Numbered from the stretch's first letter, positions 29,562-39,281 are shown. The stretch is 64,000 bases of DNA from Acinetobacter lwoffii (GCF_024129435.1 NZ_JAMXXN010000010.1:1-64000), one strand, 5' to 3'. Notes: generated by a model not told the origin, from the letters alone. Translations and numbers: made by a program.

Positions 29562-30920
29562 ATGTATGAACCCTACCCTGTCCCCGAACTGGCACGCGAA
29601 CACAAAAGAATCCGTTACAGCAGTTTATGGGATTTTGCGAAGCAAGATTTACGCCTACTGGCTTTTTTCCTGATTATCGCCAGCTTTATCGGTTTTGGGA
29701 TTGGGTATTTCTGGATTTGTATCGTAATTGCCTTCGTGGCGTTCTTTGCGACCCAAATGCGTTCCTTATATCTGGTCAATGAATGGATTTCCAATCGTCC
29801 TTATGATGTTCCGCCGAATATTGGCGGGATTTGGGGTGCGCTACTTTTCAATGTTTATCGCGCCCAACGTCAGGAACGGATTGTTCAGGCGGAAATGGTC
29901 GAACTGATCGACCGTGCCCAGTCTTCACTGGTGGCCTTGCAAGAAGCTGTGGTGCTGCTTGATGAAAGCCAGCAGATTGAATGGTGGAATCCGGCAGCCG
30001 AACGTCTGCTCGGAATCTCCAGTGATGACCGTCGCCGTAATATCCTGACCTTGTTACGCCAACCAAGCTTTATCGAATACTATCACCATATTGATGAATC
30101 CCCGGACGGCCTGAAAATGCGTTCTTCGCTGTTTGAAGACCATTATGTGCAGGTCAAAATGACCCGTTTTGGCGGAGAAAGTCGGGTACTGGTCGCTTAT
30201 GATGTGACCCGGATGCACAATCTCGAACAGATGCGAAAGGATTTTGTCGACAATATTTCACATGAACTGCGCACTCCTTTGACCGTGCTCAGTGGCTATA
30301 TTGAAACCTTTACCGATCAGGAAGATATCAATCCACGCTGGAAACGCGCTTTTGATCAGATGCAGTCGCAAACCCGACGCATGAATGCACTGGTCAACGA
30401 CCTGCTGCTGCTGTCACGTCTGGAAAATGACAAGAATATTGCCAAAAACCAGATCATTGAAATGCCGAGTCTGATGAACCAGCTATTCGATGATGCCCAA
30501 GCCTACAATATTGATTATGGTCATACCCTGAATCTGGACATTGACAGTCATTGCGATCTGATCGGTTCAGATATGGAACTGGCCAGCGCTTTTAGCAACC
30601 TGATCACCAATGCCATCAAGTACACGCCTAAAGGCGGCACCATCACCATCGGCTGGCATGATGATGGTGAATCCGCCTATTTTGTGGTGCAAGATAACGG
30701 CATCGGTATTGATCCCAAACATCTGCCACGACTGACCGAGCGTTTTTACCGCATCGATTCAGACCGCAGCCGCCGTACTGGCGGTACCGGTTTGGGACTC
30801 GCGATTGTCAAACATGTGCTGATGCAGCATCAGGCACATCTGGAAATTGAGTCCAAGGAAAATCAAGGTTCTACCTTTAAGGTGATTTTCCCCAAAGAGC
30901 GTCTCAGCTTTCCAGAATAA
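29562..30920 (+). CDS. phoR: Phosphate regulon sensor histidine kinase PhoR
   Basis: PhoR relays phosphate status from the Pst transporter to PhoB. The 452-residue protein has an N-terminal membrane region (about 30-65) without a large periplasmic domain, as expected for PhoR. A PAS domain (about 115-215) leads to the H-box FVDNISHELRTPL (His234). The ATPase motifs NAIKYTPKGG, DNGIGI and GGTGLGLAIV follow. It forms an operon with phoB and ends at a strong terminator. Confidence 0.95.
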   Translation: MYEPYPVPELAREHKRIRYSSLWDFAKQDLRLLAFFLIIASFIGFGIGYFWICIVIAFVAFFATQMRSLYLVNEWISNRPYDVPPNIGGIWGALLFNVYRAQRQERIVQAEMVELIDRAQSSLVALQEAVVLLDESQQIEWWNPAAERLLGISSDDRRRNILTLLRQPSFIEYYHHIDESPDGLKMRSSLFEDHYVQVKMTRFGGESRVLVAYDVTRMHNLEQMRKDFVDNISHELRTPLTVLSGYIETFTDQEDINPRWKRAFDQMQSQTRRMNALVNDLLLLSRLENDKNIAKNQIIEMPSLMNQLFDDAQAYNIDYGHTLNLDIDSHCDLIGSDMELASAFSNLITNAIKYTPKGGTITIGWHDDGESAYFVVQDNGIGIDPKHLPRLTERFYRIDSDRSRRTGGTGLGLAIVKHVLMQHQAHLEIESKENQGSTFKVIFPKERLSFPE

Positions 30921-30932
30921 GATAACCCTCAA

Positions 30933-30960
30933 AAAAGGTGCCATCGGCACCTTTTCTTTT
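30933..30960. terminator. Terminator between phoR and a convergent GST gene
   Basis: AAAAGGTGCC (30933-30942) pairs perfectly with GGCACCTTTT (30946-30955) around ATC, followed by CTTTT. The A/T symmetry makes it usable in both directions. Confidence 0.85.
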
Positions 30961-30966
30961 AAGCGT

Positions 30967-31617
30967 TTAAGAGCTGATCTGTTTTTCTTTGGACAGTGCA
31001 CGCGCATAGGCAGCACGTTGCGACATCCGTTTCAGATAGGCTTGAATCGCTGGATAGCTTTGGCCTGTCCGGCTCTGCATAGCCTCCAAAGGAAAACTCA
31101 TTTGAATATCTGCAAAACTGAAATGCCCGGCAAAATAATCATGCTCGCTTAAATAGCTTTCCAGAAACTGGATATGATCTTTTAAACGGCTCTGTACAAA
31201 CTGTTTCTTCACTCCATCACAGATTTTCTTGGCCACAGGCCGAATCAGCAAAGGCGTATGTTTAGGCACTGTGGTCATTACCAGTTGCATTACCAGCAGT
31301 GGCATCAATGAGCCTTCTGCATAATGCATCCAGTAACGGTACTGGGCTTTGCCGGCAGGATCTTCGGGACGAAACTGCTGCTGTTCGTCATAGGTTTCCT
31401 GTAAATATTCCAGGATCGCTGCAGATTCTGCCAGTACCTGCGACTGATCGACCAGAATCGGAGCTTTGCCCAGCGGATGGATCTGTTTTAAGGCTGGTGG
31501 CGCAGAAAGGTTGGGCTGACGTTTATAGTATTTAACCTCGTAATCCAGTCCTAATTCTTCCATGGCCCACAGGATACGAAATGATCGTGATTGTTCGAGA
31601 TGATGTAAAACACGCAT
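30967..31617 (-). CDS. Glutathione S-transferase family protein
   Basis: The 216-residue protein has a thioredoxin-like N-terminal domain (about 1-78) with an early Ser-rich segment SRSFRILWAMEELG as likely active-site region. HPLGKAPIL follows, as does the glutathione-anchoring LAESAAILEYL. A helical C-terminal domain completes it. Such GSTs conjugate or reduce electrophiles in the cytosol. It is monocistronic and convergent with phoR. The substrate is unknown. Confidence 0.88.
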   Translation of the reverse strand: MRVLHHLEQSRSFRILWAMEELGLDYEVKYYKRQPNLSAPPALKQIHPLGKAPILVDQSQVLAESAAILEYLQETYDEQQQFRPEDPAGKAQYRYWMHYAEGSLMPLLVMQLVMTTVPKHTPLLIRPVAKKICDGVKKQFVQSRLKDHIQFLESYLSEHDYFAGHFSFADIQMSFPLEAMQSRTGQSYPAIQAYLKRMSQRAAYARALSKEKQISS

Positions 31618-31777
31618 ATTAGACTCATGATTTTATTGTTCTTGCTCACTGAGCATAACAAAAAGCAGCCGAATATAGCTCAATTTTTGATGACTGTAAT
31701 GATATGTATCCTATGTTGCAGATTCGCTATTTGAGTTCAATTCAGACAGCACTCCATATTCCCATCATTTTTAGCAT

Positions 31778-32725
31778 TTATCGGGAAGCCCGCATCTGGT
31801 CTGGAAATGCAGGTGCTTCTAAACGTGGCCCATCATAGGCAGGAATGGAACCAAAACGTTCATGACCTTCAATCCATTGTTCTCGTGCAACTTTAAGTTC
31901 CTCTGCCGTGCGCCCGACCAAATTCCACCACAGTAAAATCGGGCGTTCAAATGGTTCCCCACCAATCAATAATACCCGACTCCCGGCATGAATTTCAGCA
32001 TTGACCTGTTGCAACCCGGGCTCCAGGATCAGCATATTATCTTCAGTCAGTTCATGCCCATTTATACTGGCCGTCCCCTCAAGCACCATAAAGCCATATT
32101 CAAATTTCGGATTCAGAGGCAAGCGCGCACTAGTACTTTGAGCTGCATACAAGTCTACTCCGAGTAGTTCGCTATGTACTTTAACTGGTGATCTCGTTTT
32201 TAAATATTCTCCGACCAGCACGGTAAATTCAATGCCTTGCTCATTGACGACCGGCAATTCAGGATAATGTTCAAAACCCGGTGCCATATTGATCTTGTCA
32301 TCCGGCAAGGCAATCCATAACTGCGCTGCATGCATATGCGTTTCGCTCTCGGGAGAGACTTCGGTATGTGAAATGCCATAACCCGAGGTCATCAGATTGA
32401 CCTGCTTGGGACGAATCAATTGCTGATTTCCCAGACTGTCATTGTGCATCATGCTGCCTTCGATCATCCATGTAAAGGTCTGCAGACCAATGTGCGGATG
32501 TGGTCCGATATCCAGACCATCTCCTTGCGGGAAAATGGCCGGACCCGCATGATCCAGAAAACACCAGGCACCAATCATGCGCTTATGTCTGCTTGGCAAG
32601 GCACGTTTAATCACGGTGCCCTGTCCGATTTCCGCGCGACGTAAAGGAAACTCCTGAATAAACTGATTCACATACTTTTCACAATCATCGGAATTCGACA
32701 GTTCAATATCACTATTATTCGACAT
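31778..32725 (-). CDS. Pirin family protein (second copy)
   Basis: This 315-residue bicupin has the four pirin metal ligands: His76 and His78 in GPHPHIGL, and His120 and Glu122 in ISHTE. It resembles the YhhW/quercetinase-type pirins more closely than the protein at 1077-2072 does, and the two share little beyond the metal motifs. Gene neighbours (GST, diguanylate cyclase) give no clear functional link, so its role is left open between an oxygenase and a regulatory partner. Confidence 0.9.
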   Translation of the reverse strand: MSNNSDIELSNSDDCEKYVNQFIQEFPLRRAEIGQGTVIKRALPSRHKRMIGAWCFLDHAGPAIFPQGDGLDIGPHPHIGLQTFTWMIEGSMMHNDSLGNQQLIRPKQVNLMTSGYGISHTEVSPESETHMHAAQLWIALPDDKINMAPGFEHYPELPVVNEQGIEFTVLVGEYLKTRSPVKVHSELLGVDLYAAQSTSARLPLNPKFEYGFMVLEGTASINGHELTEDNMLILEPGLQQVNAEIHAGSRVLLIGGEPFERPILLWWNLVGRTAEELKVAREQWIEGHERFGSIPAYDGPRLEAPAFPDQMRASR

Positions 32726-33016
32726 GGCTGAGCTTACCTCGGCATTTTCATTCTACTTTTGAGTGGGTGAGACATGCATTTGACCGATTCAAGATGCCTC
32801 TCTGTTCAGGACAATGTACAGGGTCTATGGGCAAAATCTATCCCTGGAAATATTTAGATACGTATAAAACTCCTCACTAGTCTCATTAATTTAAATCCTG
32901 AAAGGCAGATGGGATTTGTATCCAAAGCCCCCAAAATTAAGTTTTAGCAAGGCAATCATGATTTAGGCACATGGCGTTATGAGTTTAAATAAACTGAAGA
33001 TCAGGAATGTCATTTA

Positions 33017-33032
33017 TGTTTCACGTGAAACG
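33017..33032. promoter_or_regulatory. Chromosomal parS site (ParB-binding centromere)
   Basis: TGTTTCACGTGAAACG matches the universal parS consensus TGTTTCACGTGAAACA at 15 of 16 positions. The inner 14 bases (33018-33031) are a perfect palindrome. ParB spreads from such sites to organise and segregate the origin region. No chromosomal parAB pair is in the window. Confidence 0.88.
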
Positions 33033-33135
33033 AATCCATAACAACCAAATATCCCAATGAATAAGATGATTGTTCATGTATTTCAATCACTTTCAATTTT
33101 ACAAAACACAAATTTTGTTACGTTTTAGCTTTAAA

Positions 33136-33174
33136 AACTTCCCGGATACCCAATTTTTGGGAGGTTATTTTTTA
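33136..33174 (+). terminator. Terminator-like hairpin upstream of a diguanylate cyclase
   Basis: AACTTCCC (33136-33143) pairs with GGGAGGTT (33159-33166), with one G-U pair, around a 15-base loop. ATTTTTT follows. No plus-strand gene lies before it, so it may end a small RNA or act as an attenuator in the leader of the cyclase gene. Confidence 0.5.
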
Positions 33175-33223
33175 CTCAACCACGGCATAATAGGCACCTA
33201 TAAAAATAATACTGGACCAGGAC

Positions 33224-34546
33224 ATGTCTGCTCAGAATGAGAATATATATTCAACGGCGAATGTATCTTTTCAAAATTCGACGACCGATAAATCACTGAA
33301 ATTATCTGAATGTGATCTGCAGAACCGTCAGCTGATTGAACAGGCGCTAACAGATCCTCATGCCCGTATTCCTGCCCCGTTTCAGCAGTATTTTCATGAT
33401 TATGTCTATACGCATAGTCATCATAACTTGCGTCAAATTAACTATCTGGCGCAAATTGCCTTTTTACTGTATTTCTTTGCCGATATTCTGATTATTCCAG
33501 ACATGTTTTTTATTTCTGGTCTGATGCGCGTCGTTCTGGTTCTGGGCGCCATGTTTTGCTGTTATTACCTGTTTAAAAAACATAAAAATATTCAGATTCT
33601 GGACAGAATCTTGCCGATAGGCACCACTGTGGCTGCAGCGGCCTGGATTGGCTTACTCGCGCTTTCAACCAGTCCCCATGTTGCCACCTATATTTACGCC
33701 TCTGCGATCTTTATTCTCATCGCCAATCTCTGTATACAGACCCAGTTTAAAGTCGCGGTCTATTGCTCCATCTTGATCGCCCTGTTTATCATGCTTGGGG
33801 TATCCCAGTTCATGAGTGCTTCTCAAGCCTTTATTTTTAGCGTGGTCTTTAGTCCACTGTGGTTTTTTAGTATTTATATTAACTGGAATAATATTCTAAA
33901 TGTGCGGCGTTCTTTTTTGCGCTCCCTGCTTGATGAATGGAACTATCAAACCTTAAAGAATCTAGCCCATACCGATGATTTGACCCAGCTCTACAACCGT
34001 CGCCATTTTGTCGATATGGCTGAACGCTCTATTCATCAATGGCCTAAACATGCCAGTAGCTGCCTGTTGATGTTTGATGTGGATCATTTTAAAAATATTA
34101 ATGATAGCTATGGGCATGATGTCGGTGATCGGGGGCTACAACTGATTGCTGAGGTGACCCGTAAAGAAATGCGGCATAGCGATGTACTGGCACGTTTTGG
34201 TGGGGAAGAGTTTATTGCCCTCTTGGAAGATACTCAGCTGCAAGACAGCTTGGTGATTGCAGAACGAATTCGTTGTGCAATTCAAAAGCAGTATATTTAT
34301 GTCGAACCCAATCATGCCATCCGGTTCACCATTTCGATCGGTGTAGCAGAACTGGAATCCCATACCCAGACTCTGGAAGATCTGATCAAACAGGCCGATA
34401 TTGCCTTGTATCAGGCCAAGAAGTCTGGCCGAAACCGGATTGAAGTCTATCATCCGGATATGCTGAATAAGCCCAAGCCTGCGACAGAAAATCCCTGGAA
34501 TGTATTTAAGCCAGACACTCAACCAGCCCAGTCAACGGCGAATTAA
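33224..34546 (+). CDS. Membrane-bound diguanylate cyclase (GGDEF), first of a pair
   Basis: It makes the second messenger cyclic di-GMP from GTP. The 440-residue protein has an N-terminal region with about six membrane helices (about 75-235). A GGDEF domain (about 250-420) carries an intact GGEEF near 326-330. RxxD (RHSD) ends five residues before it, the normal inhibitory I-site, so product feedback is expected. A short N-terminal motif, LI..AL.DP..RIPAP, is shared with the next gene. No ligand-binding domain is recognised, so the signal is unknown; the membrane part is the likely sensor. Confidence 0.92.
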   Translation: MSAQNENIYSTANVSFQNSTTDKSLKLSECDLQNRQLIEQALTDPHARIPAPFQQYFHDYVYTHSHHNLRQINYLAQIAFLLYFFADILIIPDMFFISGLMRVVLVLGAMFCCYYLFKKHKNIQILDRILPIGTTVAAAAWIGLLALSTSPHVATYIYASAIFILIANLCIQTQFKVAVYCSILIALFIMLGVSQFMSASQAFIFSVVFSPLWFFSIYINWNNILNVRRSFLRSLLDEWNYQTLKNLAHTDDLTQLYNRRHFVDMAERSIHQWPKHASSCLLMFDVDHFKNINDSYGHDVGDRGLQLIAEVTRKEMRHSDVLARFGGEEFIALLEDTQLQDSLVIAERIRCAIQKQYIYVEPNHAIRFTISIGVAELESHTQTLEDLIKQADIALYQAKKSGRNRIEVYHPDMLNKPKPATENPWNVFKPDTQPAQSTAN

Positions 34547-34736
34547 AGCTGGATCATTAGTCTGTTCTATAAGCTAGGATCATCCTTAGAATGCACTAAT
34601 CGGGGATTTCATTTTATAAAATAAATTTGATTCTTCCACTTTTAAAATATCCAACAAAAGAATAGAATATTTTTTATACAACTATATATAAATTTCATCT
34701 TATTCATTTTTATATATTTTAATTTGGGAAGGCTGC

Positions 34737-35960
34737 ATGCCGCATGATAACGAAAAAGAATCACGTACCCTGATTCAGGAGGCTCTTCAAGATCCGCTTG
34801 TTCGTATTCCTGCGCCTCTAAAACCGGCCTACTATGCCCATCAAAAGAAGCTCACTTTAAAATACCTATTACAGGTCAATTTATTCGCACAGCTGGCATA
34901 TGCCTCTTATACCCTCGCCGATATTCTGGTGCTGCATGATATTCTCAATTTGCTCATTTTGACCAAAATTAGCTATACCATTCTGATCGTACTGATCACG
35001 ATCTGGATGTATCACTCTTACCGCAATTTACCTGTGTTTGATTTACTCTTACCTACCTCAATTATTGGCGCAAGTGCCATCTGGTTTTTTAATCTAAATC
35101 AGTCTGAAAGTGCTTATACCCTCATTTATCAATATGCCTCCTTGGTTTTTATTGTGTTGGCCAATTTATGTGTGCAGATCCGGTTCTGGCCGTCTTTGAT
35201 TACTTCGAGTCTGATTACTTTGATGATTTACATCGGTGTATATTTCAATACTCGATCTGACCTGTACCAGATGTTTTTATTTTCCCTGATTTATCTGCCA
35301 GTATTGACCTTCAGTCTATATATTAGCTGGAGCTCGACCTTAAAATCACGCATGGTATTTTTGCAGCATACCCTGAATGAATATAATCGGCAGGCCTTTG
35401 AAAATATGGCTCATACCGACTCACTCACTGGCCTGAATAACCGTCGCTGTTTTGAATATCTCGCGCAACAACTGGTACAACAGAATTTTGATCAACCGGT
35501 GCCTATGAGTTTACTGGTCTTTGATGTCGATCATTTTAAGCAGATTAATGATCGTTATGGTCATGATATCGGAGATCAGGTCTTACAGACGATTGCTCTA
35601 AATACACACAGCGAAATGCGGCAGCATGATATTTTGGCACGCTATGGCGGTGAGGAATTTATTGCATTTTTACCTGAAACCTCTCTGGATGAAGCGCTAA
35701 AAGTTGCCGAGCGTTTAAGGCATAAAATTGAAAATATTGTGATCGATCTGGACAGCCAACATCGTTTCAGTTTTAGCATTTCGATTGGTGCTGCCATTCT
35801 GGAAAGCTGTGAAACGGATTTGATGACCCTAATTAAGCAAGCCGATATTGCCTTATATCAGGCTAAAGCCAATGGCCGGAATCGGGTTGAAGCTTATGAT
35901 CCGGATCTGGAGCAAAGTTTAGCTGGAGAGATGCAAAACTGGCAGGTTAAACCGGCATAA
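34737..35960 (+). CDS. Membrane-bound diguanylate cyclase (GGDEF), second of a pair
   Basis: This 407-residue paralogue of the preceding protein has the same plan: the N-terminal RIPAP motif, about six membrane helices and a GGDEF domain. The active-site GGEEF is near 304-308 and an I-site RQHD is correctly spaced. The pair arose by tandem duplication and has since diverged, most strongly in the membrane region, suggesting different input signals. A 190-bp AT-rich gap and its own ribosome site (GGGAAGG) separate it from the first copy. It ends at a terminator shared with guaA. Confidence 0.92.
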   Translation: MPHDNEKESRTLIQEALQDPLVRIPAPLKPAYYAHQKKLTLKYLLQVNLFAQLAYASYTLADILVLHDILNLLILTKISYTILIVLITIWMYHSYRNLPVFDLLLPTSIIGASAIWFFNLNQSESAYTLIYQYASLVFIVLANLCVQIRFWPSLITSSLITLMIYIGVYFNTRSDLYQMFLFSLIYLPVLTFSLYISWSSTLKSRMVFLQHTLNEYNRQAFENMAHTDSLTGLNNRRCFEYLAQQLVQQNFDQPVPMSLLVFDVDHFKQINDRYGHDIGDQVLQTIALNTHSEMRQHDILARYGGEEFIAFLPETSLDEALKVAERLRHKIENIVIDLDSQHRFSFSISIGAAILESCETDLMTLIKQADIALYQAKANGRNRVEAYDPDLEQSLAGEMQNWQVKPA

Positions 35961-35980
35961 GCATCTTTTCCGAAAAGCAT

Positions 35981-36007
35981 AAAAAGAGCGCCGAAGCGCT
36001 CTTTTTT
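35981..36007. terminator. Bidirectional terminator between diguanylate cyclase and guaA
   Basis: AGAGCGC (35985-35991) pairs with GCGCTCT (35996-36002) around CGAA. An A run precedes it and a T run follows, so it serves both convergent transcripts. Confidence 0.82.
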
Positions 36008-36058
36008 ATTAGGTTATATCTGATAAATCAGATACTGCCGCGCGCATAGCGCTTGGCG

Positions 36059-36100
36059 TAATTTAGGCGGACAGCAGTGCTGTCCGAAACCCCTAAATTA
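36059..36100 (-). other. Nested palindromes at the end of guaA
   Basis: An outer inverted repeat, TAATTTAGG (36059-36067) with CCTAAATTA (36092-36100), encloses an inner perfect one, GGACAGC (36069-36075) with GCTGTCC (36079-36085). The outer right arm includes the guaA stop codon. There is no T tract, so it is more likely a 3' mRNA-stabilising or processing structure than a terminator. Confidence 0.5.
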
Positions 36101-37666
36101 CTCCCATTCAATCGTTGCAGGTGGCTTAGACGATACGTCATAAGTCACACGAGAAACGTCAGCAATTTCATTCATGATACGCGTAGAGATTTTGTCTACA
36201 AGTTCATATGGAAGATGCGCGAAACGAGCTGTCATAAAGTCCACAGTTTCTACTGCGCGCAGTGCAATTACCCATGCATAACGACGGCCATCACCCACAA
36301 CACCCACAGATTTTACTGGCTGGAATACTGCAAATGCTTGAGCAGTCTTGTCATACCAGCCGCTGTCACGTAGTTCCTGCATGAAGATGTCATCTGCAAG
36401 ACGTAAAATGTCTGCATATTCTTTTTTCACTTCACCTAAGATACGCACACCTAGACCCGGACCTGGGAATGGATGACGATAGATCATGCTGTGCGGCAAA
36501 CCTAAAGTCGTACCCAATTTACGTACTTCATCTTTAAATAAGTCACGTAATGGTTCAACCAGTTCAAACGCTAGATCTGCTGGTAAACCACCCACATTAT
36601 GGTGTGATTTAATCACATGTGCCTTGCCCTGCTTGCTTGCAGCAGATTCAATTACGTCTGGATAAATCGTACCTTGTGCAAGGAATTTTACGCCATCTAA
36701 TTTACGTGCTTCTTCAGCGAAGACAGCAATAAATTCACGGCCAATAATTTTACGTTTTGCTTCAGGATCAACTTCACCCGCAAGCGCAGTCAAGAAACGC
36801 TCTTCAGCAGCAGCACGAATAACACGGATACCCATGTTGTCAGCAAACATTTGCATCACTTGATCGCCTTCGTTCAAACGAAGCAAACCGTTGTCTACAA
36901 ATACACAGGTCAGCTGATCACCGATCGCTTTATGCAACAGCGCTGCCACTACAGATGAATCCACACCACCAGAAAGACCCAGTAATACTTTTTCATCACC
37001 AATCTGTTTGCGAAGCTGTTCTACACGTAGATCAATAATGTGTTCTGGCGTCCACAGACCGCGACAGCCACAAATTTGATGCACGAAGTTCGACAGTAAT
37101 TCTGCACCTTTAGAAGTATGTGTCACTTCAGGATGGAACTGAATACCATAGAAACGGCGAGTTTCGTCAGAAACCATCGCAATTGGACAGCTTGGCGTCT
37201 GTGCAGTGATCTGGAAGCCTTCTGGAATACGGGCAACCTTGTCACCATGACTCATCCAGACATGCAGCTGGTTTTCACGGTCCTGTAAATTACCGATCAG
37301 CTTGTCACGTACAACAATATCTACTTCTGCATAGCCAAACTCATGCACAGTACCTGGCTCAACTTTACCGCCAAGTTGTTCGCACATGGTTTGCAGGCCA
37401 TAACAAATACCCAATACCGGCACACCCAGCTCGAATACCACTTGCGGCGCACGCGGGCTGCCCTCAAGGTGAACGCTCTCAGGTCCACCAGACAAGATGA
37501 TACCGTTTGGATTAAATGCACGAATGTCTTCTTCAGACATATCATAGGCATACATTTCAGAATATACACCAGCTTCACGGACACGACGTGCGATGAGCTG
37601 ACTATATTGAGAACCGAAATCCAGAATCAGGATACGATCTTCAGTAATTTGAGTATTGGTAGTCAT
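36098..37666 (-). CDS. guaA: GMP synthase (glutamine-hydrolysing)
   Basis: GuaA converts XMP to GMP using ATP and glutamine, the last step of guanine nucleotide synthesis. The 522-residue protein has the class I glutamine amidotransferase domain with nucleophile Cys88 (GICYGLQ) and HPEVTH. A pyrophosphatase-type ATP loop SGGVDSS follows, then the C-terminal dimerisation domain ending in IEWE. The ATG at 37666 ([13 protein letters not shown]) is preferred to a TTG three codons upstream. It is single in its transcription unit here. Confidence 0.97.
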   Translation of the reverse strand: MTTNTQITEDRILILDFGSQYSQLIARRVREAGVYSEMYAYDMSEEDIRAFNPNGIILSGGPESVHLEGSPRAPQVVFELGVPVLGICYGLQTMCEQLGGKVEPGTVHEFGYAEVDIVVRDKLIGNLQDRENQLHVWMSHGDKVARIPEGFQITAQTPSCPIAMVSDETRRFYGIQFHPEVTHTSKGAELLSNFVHQICGCRGLWTPEHIIDLRVEQLRKQIGDEKVLLGLSGGVDSSVVAALLHKAIGDQLTCVFVDNGLLRLNEGDQVMQMFADNMGIRVIRAAAEERFLTALAGEVDPEAKRKIIGREFIAVFAEEARKLDGVKFLAQGTIYPDVIESAASKQGKAHVIKSHHNVGGLPADLAFELVEPLRDLFKDEVRKLGTTLGLPHSMIYRHPFPGPGLGVRILGEVKKEYADILRLADDIFMQELRDSGWYDKTAQAFAVFQPVKSVGVVGDGRRYAWVIALRAVETVDFMTARFAHLPYELVDKISTRIMNEIADVSRVTYDVSSKPPATIEWE

Positions 37667-38010
37667 GACGAACAACTATGAAAGGCAAACGAAAGATAAG
37701 CGCCGTATTCTAACATTTTTCAGCGCATTAAGCACACAATTCGCATGAGGTATGCATTTAGTTGATTGCATTATATTTCTAGCAGAATAAAGCATCCCTT
37801 TGGATGCCTTGATTGGTCTGTCATTTTTATATTTTTAAGCTCAAGATTTAATCCAATTAAGCCTGTTTTTATAAAAATCCGAAGATAATATGTAAGAGAA
37901 ATTTTTGCTTAATTGAAGATGGATGAAGCCTTAATTATTTTACTTTCTGGTACTGACTTTCATGCCCCGGGCTGTTAGGATTTGACCACACTTTTGCTTG
38001 TACTGGGCTC
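37667..38010. other. Divergent guaA / dedA control region
   Basis: This spacer of about 340 bp should hold both promoters. One hairpin is visible, GCATCC (37792-37797) with GGATGC (37802-37807), with a T-rich run on its minus-strand 3' side. That could attenuate guaA transcripts starting further upstream. No riboswitch of a known class is recognised. Confidence 0.45.
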
Positions 38011-38649
38011 ATGGAACTGATTGATTTTATCTTGCATGTTGATGATCACTTGCTTGAATTTATCACTAATTACGGGATCTGGATTTATGCCATTCTTTTC
38101 CTGATTATCTTTGTAGAAACAGGTCTGGTGGTGATGCCGTTCCTGCCCGGCGACAGCTTGCTATTTGCAGCAGGTGCACTGGCAGCCTCTACTGGTGCAA
38201 TGGATCCATGGGTGCTGATTCCACTCTTGTTTGTTGCGGCAGTTCTGGGTGACACCCTGAATTATCATATTGGTAAATATATTGGTCCTCGGGTTTTCGA
38301 GATCGAATCGCGCTTCATCAATAAAAAACACTTATTGGCGACCCAGCAATTCTTTGCCAGACATGGTGGTAAAACCATTATTTTTGCGCGTTTTGTTCCT
38401 TTTGCCCGTACTTTCGCACCCTTCGTCGCCGGTGCTGGCAGCATGAATTACAAATATTTTCTGACCTATAATGTGGTAGGTGCATTCGCCTGGATTAGCT
38501 CATTTGTCATTTTGGGCTATATGTTTGGCAATATGCCGATCGTCAAAGACAACTTCACCTATCTAATTTTTGGCATCATTATTTTAAGTGTATTGCCAGG
38601 TGTGATTGGCTTTATTCAACAAAAACTCAAAAAAAGTAAAACAGCTTAA
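38011..38649 (+). CDS. DedA family membrane protein
   Basis: DedA proteins are membrane transporters or scramblases needed for envelope homeostasis; some flip undecaprenyl phosphate or phospholipids. The 212-residue protein has the family blocks FVETGLVVMPFLPGDSLLFAAGAL and GDTLNYHIGKYIG. The re-entrant signature HGGKTIIFARFVPFARTFAPFVAG is also present, together with about four to five membrane spans. The exact lipid is unknown. It is divergent from guaA and convergent with the LysE-type exporter. Confidence 0.93.
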   Translation: MELIDFILHVDDHLLEFITNYGIWIYAILFLIIFVETGLVVMPFLPGDSLLFAAGALAASTGAMDPWVLIPLLFVAAVLGDTLNYHIGKYIGPRVFEIESRFINKKHLLATQQFFARHGGKTIIFARFVPFARTFAPFVAGAGSMNYKYFLTYNVVGAFAWISSFVILGYMFGNMPIVKDNFTYLIFGIIILSVLPGVIGFIQQKLKKSKTA

Positions 38650-38687
38650 GAACTTTTTACATTAAGATTCTTTTACAGCCTGTGCGT

Positions 38688-39281
38688 TTAATCCCAGAGC
38701 TTGATCAGGAGTGGGATCAGACAAAGCAGAACAAATAAAGCCGCGCCTTTATAAATGAGGCCGGCTTTTATTTTTTCAGATGGACTGGTGAGAATTGCCT
38801 GACCAAAGACCATCCAGAAAATCCCGACCGGAACGGTACTCAAGCTAAAGGCAGCAAAAACCAGAACGAAGTTGGTCGGGCTTTGCCAGGTTTCCATCGG
38901 TAAAATTCCAGAGGCCAACAATGCTGCTTTAGGATTTTTTAAGGTAGTGGTAAACATTTGCCAGGGGCGAATCTGCGGATGGGTCTTGCTGTAATGTTCT
39001 AACTGCTGAGCCTTATATAAATGCAAGGTCATCCAGCCCACACAGATGGTACTCAGTACATAGACCAAGCCTTTAAAATTTGGCCAGATCGGTGACGCCA
39101 GATGAATCAACAAGGCCCAGACATTAATGGCATAAAAATAGCCGAGTAAAATAGCAGGAAGATAGAGACTGGTTCTGGCTTGCCCCTGCTGATGAGCAGA
39201 ACTGGCCACCAAGGCATTGGCGGGCCCTGGAACCATTAATACAGCAATGAGTCCTAAAACAAATAACCAATTTTCAATCAT
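38688..39281 (-). CDS. LysE family transporter
   Basis: This 197-residue hydrophobic protein has about six membrane segments. It shows the LysE-family N-terminal pattern VPGPANAL and the mid-protein TTLKNPKAALLASGILP. It is shorter and more divergent than the RhtB-like protein at 17244-17864. The substrate is unknown; amino-acid or small-solute export is inferred from the family. Confidence 0.85.
   Translation of the reverse strand: MIENWLFVLGLIAVLMVPGPANALVASSAHQQGQARTSLYLPAILLGYFYAINVWALLIHLASPIWPNFKGLVYVLSTICVGWMTLHLYKAQQLEHYSKTHPQIRPWQMFTTTLKNPKAALLASGILPMETWQSPTNFVLVFAAFSLSTVPVGIFWMVFGQAILTSPSEKIKAGLIYKGAALFVLLCLIPLLIKLWD

Larger units (their letters stand above)
32726..33223. other. 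Intergenic region of about 500 bp carrying parS and an orphan hairpin
   Basis: This gap between divergent genes contains a ParB-binding parS at 33017-33032 and a terminator-like hairpin at 33136-33174. I see no open frame with family features. A small untranslated RNA ending at the hairpin is possible but unproven. Confidence 0.5.

Noticed and set aside
34136..34522. Minus-strand 128-codon frame inside the first diguanylate cyclase gene
   Set aside because: Antisense to the GGDEF domain; a shadow of a real gene.
37667..37675. Upstream TTG start for guaA
   Set aside because: It would add only three unconserved residues; the ATG at 37666 gives the usual N-terminus [13 protein letters not shown].
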